In this document: in pieces, positions 34,125 to 42,567 of the stretch
Layout: the number at the start of each line of letters is the position of its first letter
Numbering within the stretch: the first letter of the stretch is position 1
Assembly (NCBI GenBank): GCA_002840735.1
Contig: PHBY01000005.1
Span: forward strand, 124,001-188,000
From: Chloroflexi bacterium HGW-Chloroflexi-2
GTDB lineage: Bacteria; Chloroflexota; Anaerolineae; Anaerolineales; Anaerolineaceae
Direction: 5' to 3'
DNA length: 64,000 nt
Notes under the pieces: model-generated
What the model was told of the DNA's origin: nothing
The model's input: only the letters and a program-made list of their open reading frames with translations
Databases searched by the model: none
Translations under genes and position numbers: made by a program

Positions 34125-34154
34125 TTGAAAGGAAACTATACCAATTGGTATATT
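34125..34154 (+). promoter_or_regulatory. Promoter with embedded operator, amylase gene
   Basis: TTGAAA (34125-34130) and TATATT (34149-34154) have an 18-bp spacer. A perfect 16-bp palindrome TATACCAATTGGTATA (34137-34152) occupies the spacer and part of the -10 box. It shares TATACC/GGTATA half-sites with the operator of the tetR-like gene. The ATG at 34160 lies 5 bp past the -10 box. Confidence 0.75.
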
Positions 34155-34159
34155 AAAAT

Positions 34160-35524
34160 ATGAATAACACACCTCATTGGATACCATCCGCATTTATCTA
34201 TCATCTTTACCCACTCGGGCAAACGGCTGCCCCAAGGGAAAACCATTTCAGCCAACCTGCTGAGGACCGGATTTCCCAGCTTTATCCCTGGCTGGATCAC
34301 CTGCAATGGCTGGGTGTCAATACCCTCTTTTTAGGACCCGTCCTGCAATCCAGCTCGCATGGCTATGATCTCGCCGACTATTTCCAGATCGATCGACGGT
34401 TGGGCACGAACCAATCCTTTAAGACCTTTGCCAATGAAGTCCATCGCAGAGGGATTCGTTTGATCCTGGATGCGGTCTTTAATCACAGCGGACGTGATTT
34501 TTTCGCCTTCCATGATCTTCAACAAAATGGAAAGCATTCTGAATACCTGGATTGGTATGAGGGGGTGCGCTTCGACCATCCCAGCCCGATGGGTGATCTC
34601 TTCGACTATTTGACCTGGGCAGGACACTACACATTGCCAAAATTTAACCTGGCAAACCCAGTTGTTCGCGCATATTTGTTCCAGGCCGTAAGCTTCTGGA
34701 TCGAGGAATGGGGTATCGATGGCTTGCGACTGGACGCAGCGGATCATGTTCGTCACGATTTCTGGCAGGAATTGCGTCAGGTCACCACTTCCATGCACCC
34801 CGATTTCTGGTTGATGGGTGAGGTGGTGCATGGGCAATACCAACAATGGGCAAATACCCAGCATCTACACAGCATCACCAACTACGAAGCATACAAAGGA
34901 CTTTACTCCAGCCTGAATGATGCTAATTATTTTGAAATAGCCCATACCCTGCAGCGTCAATTTGCTGAAGATGGCATCTATCGGGATTTGATGCTTTATA
35001 ATTTTGTGGACAATCACGATGTAAACCGGGTGGCCAGTCAGTTAAAAAATCAGCAACATCTCTCTCCGCTGTATGCCTTGTTGTTCAGCATGCCGGGTAT
35101 TCCTTCCATATATTATGGAAGTGAATGGGGCGTCACCGGGCAACGTAGCGCTTACAGTGATCAGGCATTGCGACCGGTGTTAAACCTGCAGCAGTTGATC
35201 CAGCATGCCCCACAAGCAAACCTGCCAGCCACCATTCAAAAACTGGCGCAATTCCGTGCAGATACCCCTGCCCTGCAAACTGGCAGTTACCGCCAGGCCC
35301 ATGTCAGTTCCCAGCAATTCGCCTTCTGGAGGGAGACGGATAAGCAAAAAGTGTTGGTGGTATTGAATTCAGCTTCTGATGTTTTTACCCTATCTGGAAT
35401 TCGAATTCCGAATAATCTCCAATTAAAAAACTTATTCGAAAAACAATCAGATTTTCAACTTGATCGTAACCAATCGGAAGTTTGTATTCCGCCGCATTGG
35501 GTTTCGCTTTTTGTGTTTGAATAA
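34160..35524 (+). CDS. Alpha-amylase family glycoside hydrolase (GH13)
   Basis: This is a 454-residue GH13 enzyme without signal peptide, so cytoplasmic. The conserved regions are DAVFNHSG (region I), GLRLDAADHV with the nucleophile Asp (II), GEVVHG with the acid/base Glu (III) and FVDNHDVNR with the transition-state Asp (IV). WLGVNTLFLGPVLQSSSHGYD near the start is typical of maltogenic/neopullulanase-like members. It should act on imported maltodextrins or related alpha-glucans. No ribosome-binding site precedes the ATG, which sits at the predicted transcription start. The upstream palindrome suggests control by the adjacent TetR-type repressor. Confidence 0.93.
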   Translation: MNNTPHWIPSAFIYHLYPLGQTAAPRENHFSQPAEDRISQLYPWLDHLQWLGVNTLFLGPVLQSSSHGYDLADYFQIDRRLGTNQSFKTFANEVHRRGIRLILDAVFNHSGRDFFAFHDLQQNGKHSEYLDWYEGVRFDHPSPMGDLFDYLTWAGHYTLPKFNLANPVVRAYLFQAVSFWIEEWGIDGLRLDAADHVRHDFWQELRQVTTSMHPDFWLMGEVVHGQYQQWANTQHLHSITNYEAYKGLYSSLNDANYFEIAHTLQRQFAEDGIYRDLMLYNFVDNHDVNRVASQLKNQQHLSPLYALLFSMPGIPSIYYGSEWGVTGQRSAYSDQALRPVLNLQQLIQHAPQANLPATIQKLAQFRADTPALQTGSYRQAHVSSQQFAFWRETDKQKVLVVLNSASDVFTLSGIRIPNNLQLKNLFEKQSDFQLDRNQSEVCIPPHWVSLFVFE

Positions 35525-35535
35525 TATGTAGAAAT

Positions 35536-36120
35536 TTAACCGTAAATCAACATCAGAACAATATATGCAACCACTATGATCAGAAGTAAAGCAAACAGCA
35601 CATAGATCACTTTTAGCAGCTTCTGTTTCTGGTGTGCTTTTCTGACTGCTATCGCATCCTGAATAATTTCTTCAATGGCATATTGGCTTAATTGCATTTC
35701 CTCAGATAACCGTTTTTGCACATAATCAGGAGATTTACCATCAAGAATTAAACTACGCGCCTTTCGGACAGCCTGCGCCCTTAGCGGGTTTGCTGTCGGA
35801 ATGTTAACAGTTGCTCGGGATTCCTGACGATCGACCCCGTTTTGATTGCTCATCATGCGATAATCATGCAGTGCTTTCCCAATTTGAGCTCTCGATAACC
35901 ATAATCCAACCAGATTATTCGGGAAATTGATCGGGGTTTCCACAAACATCAAATGATCACTGCTCGGTGCTGATTTAAATTTCACCCCACACACCGGACA
36001 CATCATAAATTTCTCATTCATTTCAGTTTCATGAACTTGAAGAAACTCAGTCTGACAAATCGGGCAGCGTGAGTTTTTTTTAATTTCGATGCCGGCCTGT
36101 GTTGTGGAAGAATTAATCAT
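35536..36120 (-). CDS. Zinc-ribbon protein with C-terminal transmembrane helix
   Basis: This roughly 194-residue protein is of unknown function. An N-terminal zinc ribbon uses CPICQTEFL and CPVCGVKF (about residues 16-44). A middle helical region contains ARSLILDGKSPDYVQKRLSEEMQLSQYAIEEIIQ (about 125-158), which looks like a small HTH-like or protein-binding helix set. A single transmembrane helix ends the protein (about 172-193). Start 36120 is chosen because AGGG lies 9 bp upstream; an ATG at 36144 overlaps the probable transcription start after TATAAT (minus strand, 36150-36145). It is tail-anchored with the zinc ribbon inside. Confidence 0.72.
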   Translation of the reverse strand: MINSSTTQAGIEIKKNSRCPICQTEFLQVHETEMNEKFMMCPVCGVKFKSAPSSDHLMFVETPINFPNNLVGLWLSRAQIGKALHDYRMMSNQNGVDRQESRATVNIPTANPLRAQAVRKARSLILDGKSPDYVQKRLSEEMQLSQYAIEEIIQDAIAVRKAHQKQKLLKVIYVLFALLLIIVVAYIVLMLIYG

Positions 36121-36235
36121 GTAACTAGCCCTGGGATTAATCATATTATAGAAGAAAATTGTTTATAAAAAATTTAAAAATGGTTATGATTTGGTTACAA
36201 TTTTTTAAAACCAAAACCTAACTTTTTGAACCAGA

Positions 36236-37081
36236 TCAACCGGCCATGTAAGCGATTGAAATGGTTCCTGGTCCCACATGCGCCCCGATCACTGGGCTGA
36301 CATGCGAGAGAATCGCTTCCTCTGCCCCCATGCTTTCCTTCAACTCATTCAACAGGCTTTGGGCTGCTTCATGTTCAAGCGCATGGAATACCGAAATATG
36401 CAGTGGTTTGCGTCCGTTTATCCCTTTTTCCACCAAAGCAACCATCCTCTTTATAGCTTTCTTCTTGGATATGACACTTTCCACCAACTCAATCTTGCCA
36501 TCCCGGATTTCAAGTACTGGTTTGACGTTCAATGCGGTGCCTACCAGACGTTTTGCGCTATTGATCCGCCCACCGGCTGCTAGATATTTCAATGTGTCAA
36601 CGGTGAAATATACCCCAATTTTATGATAAGCTTCTTCAGCAATTTTTTTACACTCCGCCAGACTGGCGCCGGCTTTAGCCGCTCTGGCTGACGCCAGAAC
36701 CTGAAAACCTAATGCCATGGAAACAAGTTTCGTATCCATAACTTCAACCGGTTTTCCCTCAAAAGTCTTCAATGCCTGCATGGCAGAATCGTATGAACTT
36801 GATATGCCATTTGATATACCAAGATTAAGTACTTCATACCCTTCATCCAATAATCGCTGGAACATCTCTTCATATTGGTGAACAGTTACCTGACTGGTTT
36901 TGGGCAAACTCTCGCTTTTAGACAGGCGTACATAAAATTCATCTGGTGAAATATCAATACCATCTCTATATTCTTTCTCTTCCCATATCAGTGTCAGGGG
37001 TAACACCTCAATCGGATACTCTGCCACGATTTCTTTGGGAAGATAAGCGCTGCTATCAGTCACAATGATTACTTTTGCCAT
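36236..37081 (-). CDS. DegV family fatty acid-binding protein
   Basis: This 281-residue protein belongs to the DegV family, which binds a fatty acid and, in Firmicutes, serves as FakB presenting fatty acids to the kinase FakA. Family marks include IIVTDSSAYLPKEI at the start, the DGIDISPDEFYVRL segment, PKTSQVTVHQYEEMFQ, LGISNGISSSYDSA, and HVSPVIGAHVGPGTISIAYM at the end. No fakA-like gene is in the window. It is a single gene, with GGAGGG upstream of the ATG. Confidence 0.94.
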   Translation of the reverse strand: MAKVIIVTDSSAYLPKEIVAEYPIEVLPLTLIWEEKEYRDGIDISPDEFYVRLSKSESLPKTSQVTVHQYEEMFQRLLDEGYEVLNLGISNGISSSYDSAMQALKTFEGKPVEVMDTKLVSMALGFQVLASARAAKAGASLAECKKIAEEAYHKIGVYFTVDTLKYLAAGGRINSAKRLVGTALNVKPVLEIRDGKIELVESVISKKKAIKRMVALVEKGINGRKPLHISVFHALEHEAAQSLLNELKESMGAEEAILSHVSPVIGAHVGPGTISIAYMAG

Positions 37082-37169
37082 TAAAAAGCCCTCCAGGAAT
37101 TATTAAAAAAAGTATAACACAAAAAGATTTGTAACAAATAGATTATTGGTGATTATTTGAGCAGGATTT

Positions 37170-37709
37170 TTATTCAGAATAAAGCTTTGGATTATAAAAA
37201 GGAACAAAAGCTAAAATCACAGCATGCTCATATAATCCACTGCGATCAATCCGGTTATTGGTTAATAATCCAATGGCTCCATTCTTCTGTTTGGAATTTT
37301 GCTGGCCAAAAACAAGATCATCAGCATCTCCTAACTCTCTACCCTCGCGTACCAGTTCTGTGATACCAGGCGGTAAATAAAAACTCCCCGAACGAGCTTT
37401 TCCCAAATGCTGACCATTATCAATCACCACCCAGGCAAAAGCCATCATTTCGTCATGTTCATCGAATTCCACACCACCCTCTATGCCTATCCAATAGTCT
37501 GCATCCGGTATTTTTTCACGGATCGCTTTCACCCGATTGCAAGCCCCCAACCTGGTTTCAGCATCACTCATAGGCTGATTACTGACGCCGGAGGGAACTT
37601 CTACCAGTTGCCACTCAAATGTGGTATCTGGAAGTAATTTGAAAAATGCCTTTTTTGCGGCATTTAGTTTTACAGGGTTTGTAGAAGCTATCATTATCCG
37701 TTTTTTCAT
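37170..37709 (-). CDS. yjjX: Inosine/xanthosine triphosphatase (DUF84, YjjX-like)
   Basis: This 179-residue protein matches the YjjX/DUF84 family of non-canonical purine NTP phosphatases, which remove ITP and XTP from the nucleotide pool. Supporting segments are IMIASTNPVKLNAAKKAFF at the N-terminus, VPSGVSNQPMSDAETRLGACNR, DYWIGIEGGVEFDE, the conserved ARSGSFYLPPGI and NGAIGLLTNNRIDRSGLYEHAV. Length is normal. It is likely monocistronic. The exact substrate is assumed from family knowledge. Confidence 0.9.
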   Translation of the reverse strand: MKKRIMIASTNPVKLNAAKKAFFKLLPDTTFEWQLVEVPSGVSNQPMSDAETRLGACNRVKAIREKIPDADYWIGIEGGVEFDEHDEMMAFAWVVIDNGQHLGKARSGSFYLPPGITELVREGRELGDADDLVFGQQNSKQKNGAIGLLTNNRIDRSGLYEHAVILAFVPFYNPKLYSE

Positions 37710-37909
37710 TCAAAAAATCCTATTAAATCAGTCATTTTCAATTTTATTTATTAGTATCGATTTTTACGCTTGATTCTCATTTTAATTTAATATAAATTTA
37801 TTATGATAAATATTATCTGAATAGTTTGATTTATTTGACTTAATTCTAAAAAAAGATTATAAATAAATTGTACAAAGTTTTTTAGAAAAATAAAAAGACA
37901 AGCTGACTC

Positions 37910-37925
37910 CAGAACTTCGGTTCTG
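37910..37925 (+). other. UUCG-capped hairpin in the leader of the CarH-like gene
   Basis: CAGAAC (37910-37915) and GTTCTG (37920-37925) enclose TTCG, a very stable tetraloop hairpin in RNA. It lies just ahead of the AAGGAGCAG ribosome-binding site. It may stabilise the 5' end of the mRNA. The preceding roughly 170 bp are extremely AT-rich and hold nothing else that I can identify. Confidence 0.55.
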
Positions 37926-37948
37926 ATCAAAATCTGAAGGAGCAGAAA

Positions 37949-38908
37949 ATGACAGCAATAAACGATTTTTCCGACGAACCCCGTTATACCATTAAATCCG
38001 TGAGTGTCCAAACCGGAATTCGACCGGTAACATTACGTGCCTGGGAACGCCGGCATGATTTACTCAGTCCTCACCGTTCGGATAACCGCTATCGCTTATA
38101 TTCAGAACGTGATATCGCCATTCTCCGATGGATAAAATCCCGTGTGGATGAAGGCATCTCCATCAGTAATGCAGTTCTGGAACTTCGCCAGATGACCCGC
38201 AATGGGGTCTGGCCAGATGCTGTTCCTTCCGCACCGACTCGCACATTGATTACTCCCAAAGCAACCCCTGAGACTTACACCCACTGGTTGTACGAAGCCT
38301 TAATCAAACATGATGAAGAACGCTCAACAGAAATCATTCGCGAACTGCAAGCCAGCTTTGATCTGATGACGATCTTCAGCCGTATCATCGCGCCGACACT
38401 GATGGCCATTGGTGAAGCCTGGTACCGCGGTGAAATCCGTATCACAACTGAACATTACGCTTCTAATTTTCTACGCGCCCGCTTGATGTCTCTGTTGCAA
38501 GCGTATCCAATCCGTCGCAATGCGCCTTATGTCCAATTAGGCTGTGCTCCAACAGAACAACATGAATTAGGTAGCTTGATGATGGCAGTATTACTGCGCA
38601 GCGAGGGGTATCGTGTTGAATATTTAGGCCCGGATTTACCTGTAGATGATCTGGTGGATTATGCAAATTATGAATTCCCGGATTTGATCGTTCTGACCGC
38701 ATCCTCAGAACTGGCAGCCTTTGAAATGCGCCGCTTGAAAGAAAAATTGGATCAGATCAACCCAGCACCCGGGCTGGCTTATGCTGGCAGTGCCTTTGAT
38801 AATAATCAGAAGGTCAGAGACATGGTTCCTGGCCATTACATTGGCAGATCTTTTGAAGAGGGATTGGAAACAATCAAAGATCTCCTGAAAGAAAAAGAAC
38901 TCGCCTGA
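37949..38908 (+). CDS. MerR-type regulator with B12-binding domain (CarH/LitR-like)
   Basis: This 319-residue regulator has an N-terminal MerR winged helix (about 10-80: YTIKSVSVQTGIRPVTLRAWERRHDLLSP). A helical cap of the B12-binding-2 type follows (about 105-195), carrying W-x9-EH in WYRGEIRITTEHYAS. That motif marks adenosylcobalamin photoreceptors of the CarH/LitR group. The Rossmann cobalamin-binding domain (about 200-319) contains TEQHELGSLM with an ExH motif supplying the axial His. In known CarH proteins light breaks the Co-C bond and releases DNA. Target genes here are not obvious. AAGGAGCAG precedes the ATG. Confidence 0.9.
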   Translation: MTAINDFSDEPRYTIKSVSVQTGIRPVTLRAWERRHDLLSPHRSDNRYRLYSERDIAILRWIKSRVDEGISISNAVLELRQMTRNGVWPDAVPSAPTRTLITPKATPETYTHWLYEALIKHDEERSTEIIRELQASFDLMTIFSRIIAPTLMAIGEAWYRGEIRITTEHYASNFLRARLMSLLQAYPIRRNAPYVQLGCAPTEQHELGSLMMAVLLRSEGYRVEYLGPDLPVDDLVDYANYEFPDLIVLTASSELAAFEMRRLKEKLDQINPAPGLAYAGSAFDNNQKVRDMVPGHYIGRSFEEGLETIKDLLKEKELA

Positions 38909-38933
38909 TACCTGGCACACTCCTTATAAATAG

Positions 38934-38976
38934 CATAAGGTTTGTCAAAAGAGTAGACAAACCTTGTGCGTTTTTT
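38934..38976 (+). terminator. Intrinsic terminator of the CarH-like gene
   Basis: CATAAGGTTTGTC (38934-38946) pairs with GACAAACCTTGTG (38956-38968) with one wobble, followed by CGTTTTTTG. Confidence 0.88.
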
Positions 38977-39025
38977 GATTAATCCAATATAAATATGTTT
39001 AATTATTTGAATTATTTAAAGGTAG

Positions 39026-39247
39026 GATTTTTCAGCCTGCGCGCTCGTGGAATTTGGGGGCATCCTGGGGTTATCCGCAGCGCTGGAAAGCGCAACCAGG
39101 GTGATTGCTCCAACCCTGGGTGGTTTTCTGCTTCAAACTTTTGGAACTTCCGCCCCAGGTCTTCTGGGAGGTTTAATTTTATTGTGGTTATCAACTTATA
39201 TTTTCAGATTCATACTAATCCTCCAAAAATGGATCATCCCCCCATAA
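39026..39247 (+). pseudogene. Remnant of an MFS transporter (C-terminal end only)
   Basis: Read in the frame of 39047, the segment gives ALVEFGGILGLSAALES, then TRVIAPTLGGFLL and a hydrophobic stretch ending at a stop after 39247. This is the typical loop plus last two helices of a major facilitator transporter, where GGILG and R-x-x-APxxGG are conserved. An in-frame TAG lies at 39023-39025 and no upstream part of the gene is present. It is a broken leftover between the CarH-like gene and the flavoprotein gene, not a working transporter. Confidence 0.78.
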
Positions 39248-39356
39248 ACATTGAACCGTGACCGTTCATATTTTCATTTAATTTCTACAATTACTTTTTT
39301 AAATTGGCGGAACCCCTAAAAAATTCACGGTATCATTATCATAGAGACAAAATCCT

Positions 39357-40607
39357 ATGATTGACAAAATATCTTCATTTTCAAACACCATCGTCATTGG
39401 TGGAGGACCTGCTGGTTTAATGGCAGCTGAACATCTAGCATCACAGGGATTTTCAGTTGAAGTATTTGATGCGAAACCTGCAGTCCTGCGAAAATTCCTG
39501 GTGGCAGGTAAAGGCGGATTAAATCTCTCCCGGGATGAGGATTTTGAAATATTTCTTTCTCGGTATGGAAACCGAGCAAAAGAATTGGGACCATTTTTGC
39601 GCGCATTTGGACCAACCGAATTACGAACCTGGATGCAAAATTTAGGATTTGAGACCTTTGTAGGCAGTTCAGGTAAAATCTTTCCCAACGCTATGCAGTC
39701 TGTTTCCTTACGTCGCACCTGGATTCAGCGTTTGGAACAACAGGGCATCAGGTTTCATTTAAATCAGCGTTGGCTGGGATGGGATCAGGAAAATAACCTG
39801 GTTTTTCAGTCCAAGTTCGATAATGTAATTGCCCGTTCTGATGCAGTAATTCTGGCTCTTGGGGGAGCCAGCTGGCCAACAACTGGCAGCGATGGCACAT
39901 GGGTGGCTATTCTTCAACAACAAGGAATTGATATCTCTCCTTTAAAACCAGCCAATTGCGGCTTTGATGTAAATTGGAGTGATTATTTTCGAGATCGTTT
40001 CCAGGGAACACCTCTCAAATCTGTTGTGATTCATTTTCAACCGACAACAGGAGAACCCGTACAGCGTCTGGGGGAATTTTTAATCACGCATTATGGTGTG
40101 GAAGGAAGTTTGATTTACGCGTTTTCTGCTGCCATTCGAGATGAGATCCTGAAAAATGGACAGGCTATTATTCACCTGGACCTGGCACCTGATTGGTCGA
40201 TCGAACAACTTGCAACCAGGTTATCACGACCTCGTGGATCACGCTCCATGTCATCCCATATTGAAAAAAGTGTAGGCATTCATGGTGTCAAAGCGAATTT
40301 GTTGTGGGAATATCTTCCCCGAGCCGTTTTCAATGACCCCAAACATTTGGCTGCTGCCATCAAGTCGTTAGCTGTTCCTCTAGTTGCTCCTCGCCCCATT
40401 GAAGAGGTGATCAGCACTGCCGGTGGGGTACGCTTCGAGGATCTGGATGATCACCTGATGTTAAAAAAACTACCCGGAGTCTTTTGCGCGGGTGAGATGC
40501 TTGATTGGGAAGCCCCAACGGGAGGGTATTTACTGACTGCTTGTTTTTCCACCGGACTGGCTGCAGCAGTGGGGGTGGTTGATTGGTTACAACAAAAAAA
40601 TTCGTAA
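39357..40607 (+). CDS. NAD(P)/FAD-dependent oxidoreductase, HI0933/TIGR03862-like
   Basis: This is a 416-residue flavoprotein. The FAD-binding GGGPAGLMAAEHLASQG motif lies at about residues 14-30. FLVAGKGGLNLSRDEDFEIFLSRYG (about 49-73) is characteristic of the HI0933-like family. The C-terminal end has GVRFEDLDDHLMLKKLPGVFCAGEMLDWEAPTGGYLL, a signature of the TIGR03862 subgroup. The reaction of this family is not established. It follows an MFS remnant and has no clear operon partner. The ribosome-binding site is weak. Confidence 0.88.
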   Translation: MIDKISSFSNTIVIGGGPAGLMAAEHLASQGFSVEVFDAKPAVLRKFLVAGKGGLNLSRDEDFEIFLSRYGNRAKELGPFLRAFGPTELRTWMQNLGFETFVGSSGKIFPNAMQSVSLRRTWIQRLEQQGIRFHLNQRWLGWDQENNLVFQSKFDNVIARSDAVILALGGASWPTTGSDGTWVAILQQQGIDISPLKPANCGFDVNWSDYFRDRFQGTPLKSVVIHFQPTTGEPVQRLGEFLITHYGVEGSLIYAFSAAIRDEILKNGQAIIHLDLAPDWSIEQLATRLSRPRGSRSMSSHIEKSVGIHGVKANLLWEYLPRAVFNDPKHLAAAIKSLAVPLVAPRPIEEVISTAGGVRFEDLDDHLMLKKLPGVFCAGEMLDWEAPTGGYLLTACFSTGLAAAVGVVDWLQQKNS

Positions 40608-40780
40608 TTGTTTGTTCTGAATCTTAATACCTTTTTATTAAAAATTCCAATTCCAAATTTAGTATAGAATCAAATTGTCTAGTAATACTTTTGTCATGTG
40701 AAAAACTCATTAACGTAGCTGGGAAATAAAGCTGAGATATACGCAGAAATTCTAATTGTTCTTTATTAAAGGAGACTATT

Positions 40781-41212
40781 ATGCTCAAAGAATTCAAAGA
40801 GTTTGCAATGCGTGGAAATGTGATTGATCTCGCTATTGGTGTGATTATTGGAGGCGCGTTTGGAAAAATCGTTTCTTCCTTAGTAGCCGATGTGATCATG
40901 CCATTGATTGGCTTATTGTTGGGAAAAATTAATTTCTCCAATTTATTTATCAATTTAGGTCCTGAAAAATATACCAACCTGGCAGCTGCTCAGGAAGCTG
41001 GTGCGTCCACCCTTAATTATGGTATCTTCATTAATGCAATCGTTGATTTCCTGATTGTTGCTTTTGTGATCTTTCTGGTTATTAAAGGTATCAACAAAAT
41101 GCAGAGACCTGCACCAGAACCAGCACCCACGACCAAAAAATGTCCTTACTGCTTTACTGAAATTCCCATCGAAGCCAAACGCTGCCCAAATTGCACCTCT
41201 CAGCTTGAGTAA
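40781..41212 (+). CDS. mscL: Large-conductance mechanosensitive channel with C-terminal zinc ribbon
   Basis: This 143-residue channel opens under membrane tension to release solutes during osmotic downshock. The opening [35 protein letters not shown] is typical of MscL: S1 amphipathic helix plus first transmembrane helix. The second helix is at about 85-106. Instead of the usual C-terminal helical bundle the tail has a zinc-ribbon motif, [18 protein letters not shown] (about 122-139). AAAGGAGA precedes the ATG. The gene is monocistronic. Confidence 0.94.
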   Translation: MLKEFKEFAMRGNVIDLAIGVIIGGAFGKIVSSLVADVIMPLIGLLLGKINFSNLFINLGPEKYTNLAAAQEAGASTLNYGIFINAIVDFLIVAFVIFLVIKGINKMQRPAPEPAPTTKKCPYCFTEIPIEAKRCPNCTSQLE

Positions 41213-41284
41213 TAAGATATTCTGTCAATTTAAAAATAGAACTATTTAATCACCAATTGTAGCTGGATATTAAAAATCCGACTA

Positions 41285-41986
41285 CTATTGGTGTTTTAGA
41301 GTCTCCAGAATTAATGGTAGTTCTGTTATGGAATCGACCTGAAAGTACCCATCAGCATGAGAATTGGTATCTGTAACAACCTCATGAGCCCAGGTAAATC
41401 GGTGTGGAACATACACACCGTGCCCCCCAATCTTAACTACTGGCAATATATCAGAACGCAAAGAATTACCGACCATCAAGAATTCTCGTGGCTCAATCGT
41501 GTGTCGCTTCAAGAGCTTTGCATAGATGTCATCATGTTTATCACTGACAACTTCGTATGCTTCAAAGAAGTCCTCCAGACGTGAATTTGACAGTTTACGT
41601 TCCTGATCTAGCAGATCACCTTTGGTGATTACCATCATTCGATAATCAGTTTGTAGTAGCTGCAATGTTTCTAAAACACCTGGTAAAAGATCCGCAGGTT
41701 GTTCCAACATACTTCGTAAATGTCTTATTAATGCATTAATTTCTGCACTTCCAACTGCACCATTGCTCAGTCGAATGGCTGTCTCAATCATGGATAACCC
41801 AAACGCCTTGATACCATATCCATACCAGGACAGGTTACTGGTTTCGGTCTTCAGTAATTCCTCTTCCACTACTTCTGCAGGTTGATAAGGAGCAAGCAAC
41901 TGTGCCAACAGGGTTTGCCCGTCGTGGTAATATTTTTCATTTTCCCACAGGGTATCATCAGCATCAAAAGCAATCCACCGAATCAT
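41285..41986 (-). CDS. HAD-family hydrolase
   Basis: This 233-residue HAD phosphatase has the nucleophile motif AFDADDTLWENEKYY at residues 5-19. Motif II follows in MMVITKGDLLDQERKL and motif IV is FLMVGNSLRSDILPVVKIGGHGVYVP. A helical cap (about 20-90) places it among YjjG/GPH-like hydrolases. Substrates may be nucleotides or small phosphate esters and cannot be fixed from sequence. It is a single gene on this strand. Confidence 0.87.
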   Translation of the reverse strand: MIRWIAFDADDTLWENEKYYHDGQTLLAQLLAPYQPAEVVEEELLKTETSNLSWYGYGIKAFGLSMIETAIRLSNGAVGSAEINALIRHLRSMLEQPADLLPGVLETLQLLQTDYRMMVITKGDLLDQERKLSNSRLEDFFEAYEVVSDKHDDIYAKLLKRHTIEPREFLMVGNSLRSDILPVVKIGGHGVYVPHRFTWAHEVVTDTNSHADGYFQVDSITELPLILETLKHQ

Positions 41987-42035
41987 TTTTTTTCAATCCT
42001 TCGTGATGGGAATTTTATTCTCTCAATCTTAATAT

Positions 42036-42458
42036 CTAATTTACTAAAGAAGAATGATGTGTATTATCTTTTTGTTTGTAAGATTGAGTTTCAAGGAAGT
42101 AACGCCTTGCGCCTAATAATGCAACAAAAGCAATAATTGCTAACACAATATCAATCGCTTCAATATCTGGTTTTAAGACCTTTCTGGCAGTAACAAAAGC
42201 CAGTAATTCAAGAACTGCTGATAAGTCATGTACGATCAGCATTCTTACCAATTCCAAACCAATTACTATCAGTAATACTCGATAAATCAATTCATAGAAG
42301 GTTTCTGTCAATTTCCAATCCATACCCGCCAGAATTAAGATACTCCCAAAACTGTATAACACAATTCCTACGAGCACTGATATTGCTAATATTCGTTCCA
42401 TCCAAATAACAATATTAATAAATTGTTTAGGTATCCATTTTGAGGTCTTTGAATCCAT
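42036..42458 (-). CDS. PsiE-family membrane protein
   Basis: This 140-residue membrane protein has four hydrophobic helices (about 14-36, 48-72, 76-98 and 106-126). The segment ELVRMLIVHDLSAVLELLAFVTARKVL matches the phosphate-starvation-inducible PsiE family. The start at 42458 follows AAAGGA; a longer reading lacks a site. The function of PsiE is unknown beyond phosphate-starvation expression in E. coli. No Pho box was identified here. Confidence 0.8.
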   Translation of the reverse strand: MDSKTSKWIPKQFINIVIWMERILAISVLVGIVLYSFGSILILAGMDWKLTETFYELIYRVLLIVIGLELVRMLIVHDLSAVLELLAFVTARKVLKPDIEAIDIVLAIIAFVALLGARRYFLETQSYKQKDNTHHSSLVN

Positions 42459-42567
42459 ATTATTTCCTTTGGATGATTTAATTATCAAGAGAATACAAAA
42501 CTGACCAAAAGTTAATTATTGAGTATGACTTATATTATATATTTTAAGTTATGAGATGTAAATTTTC

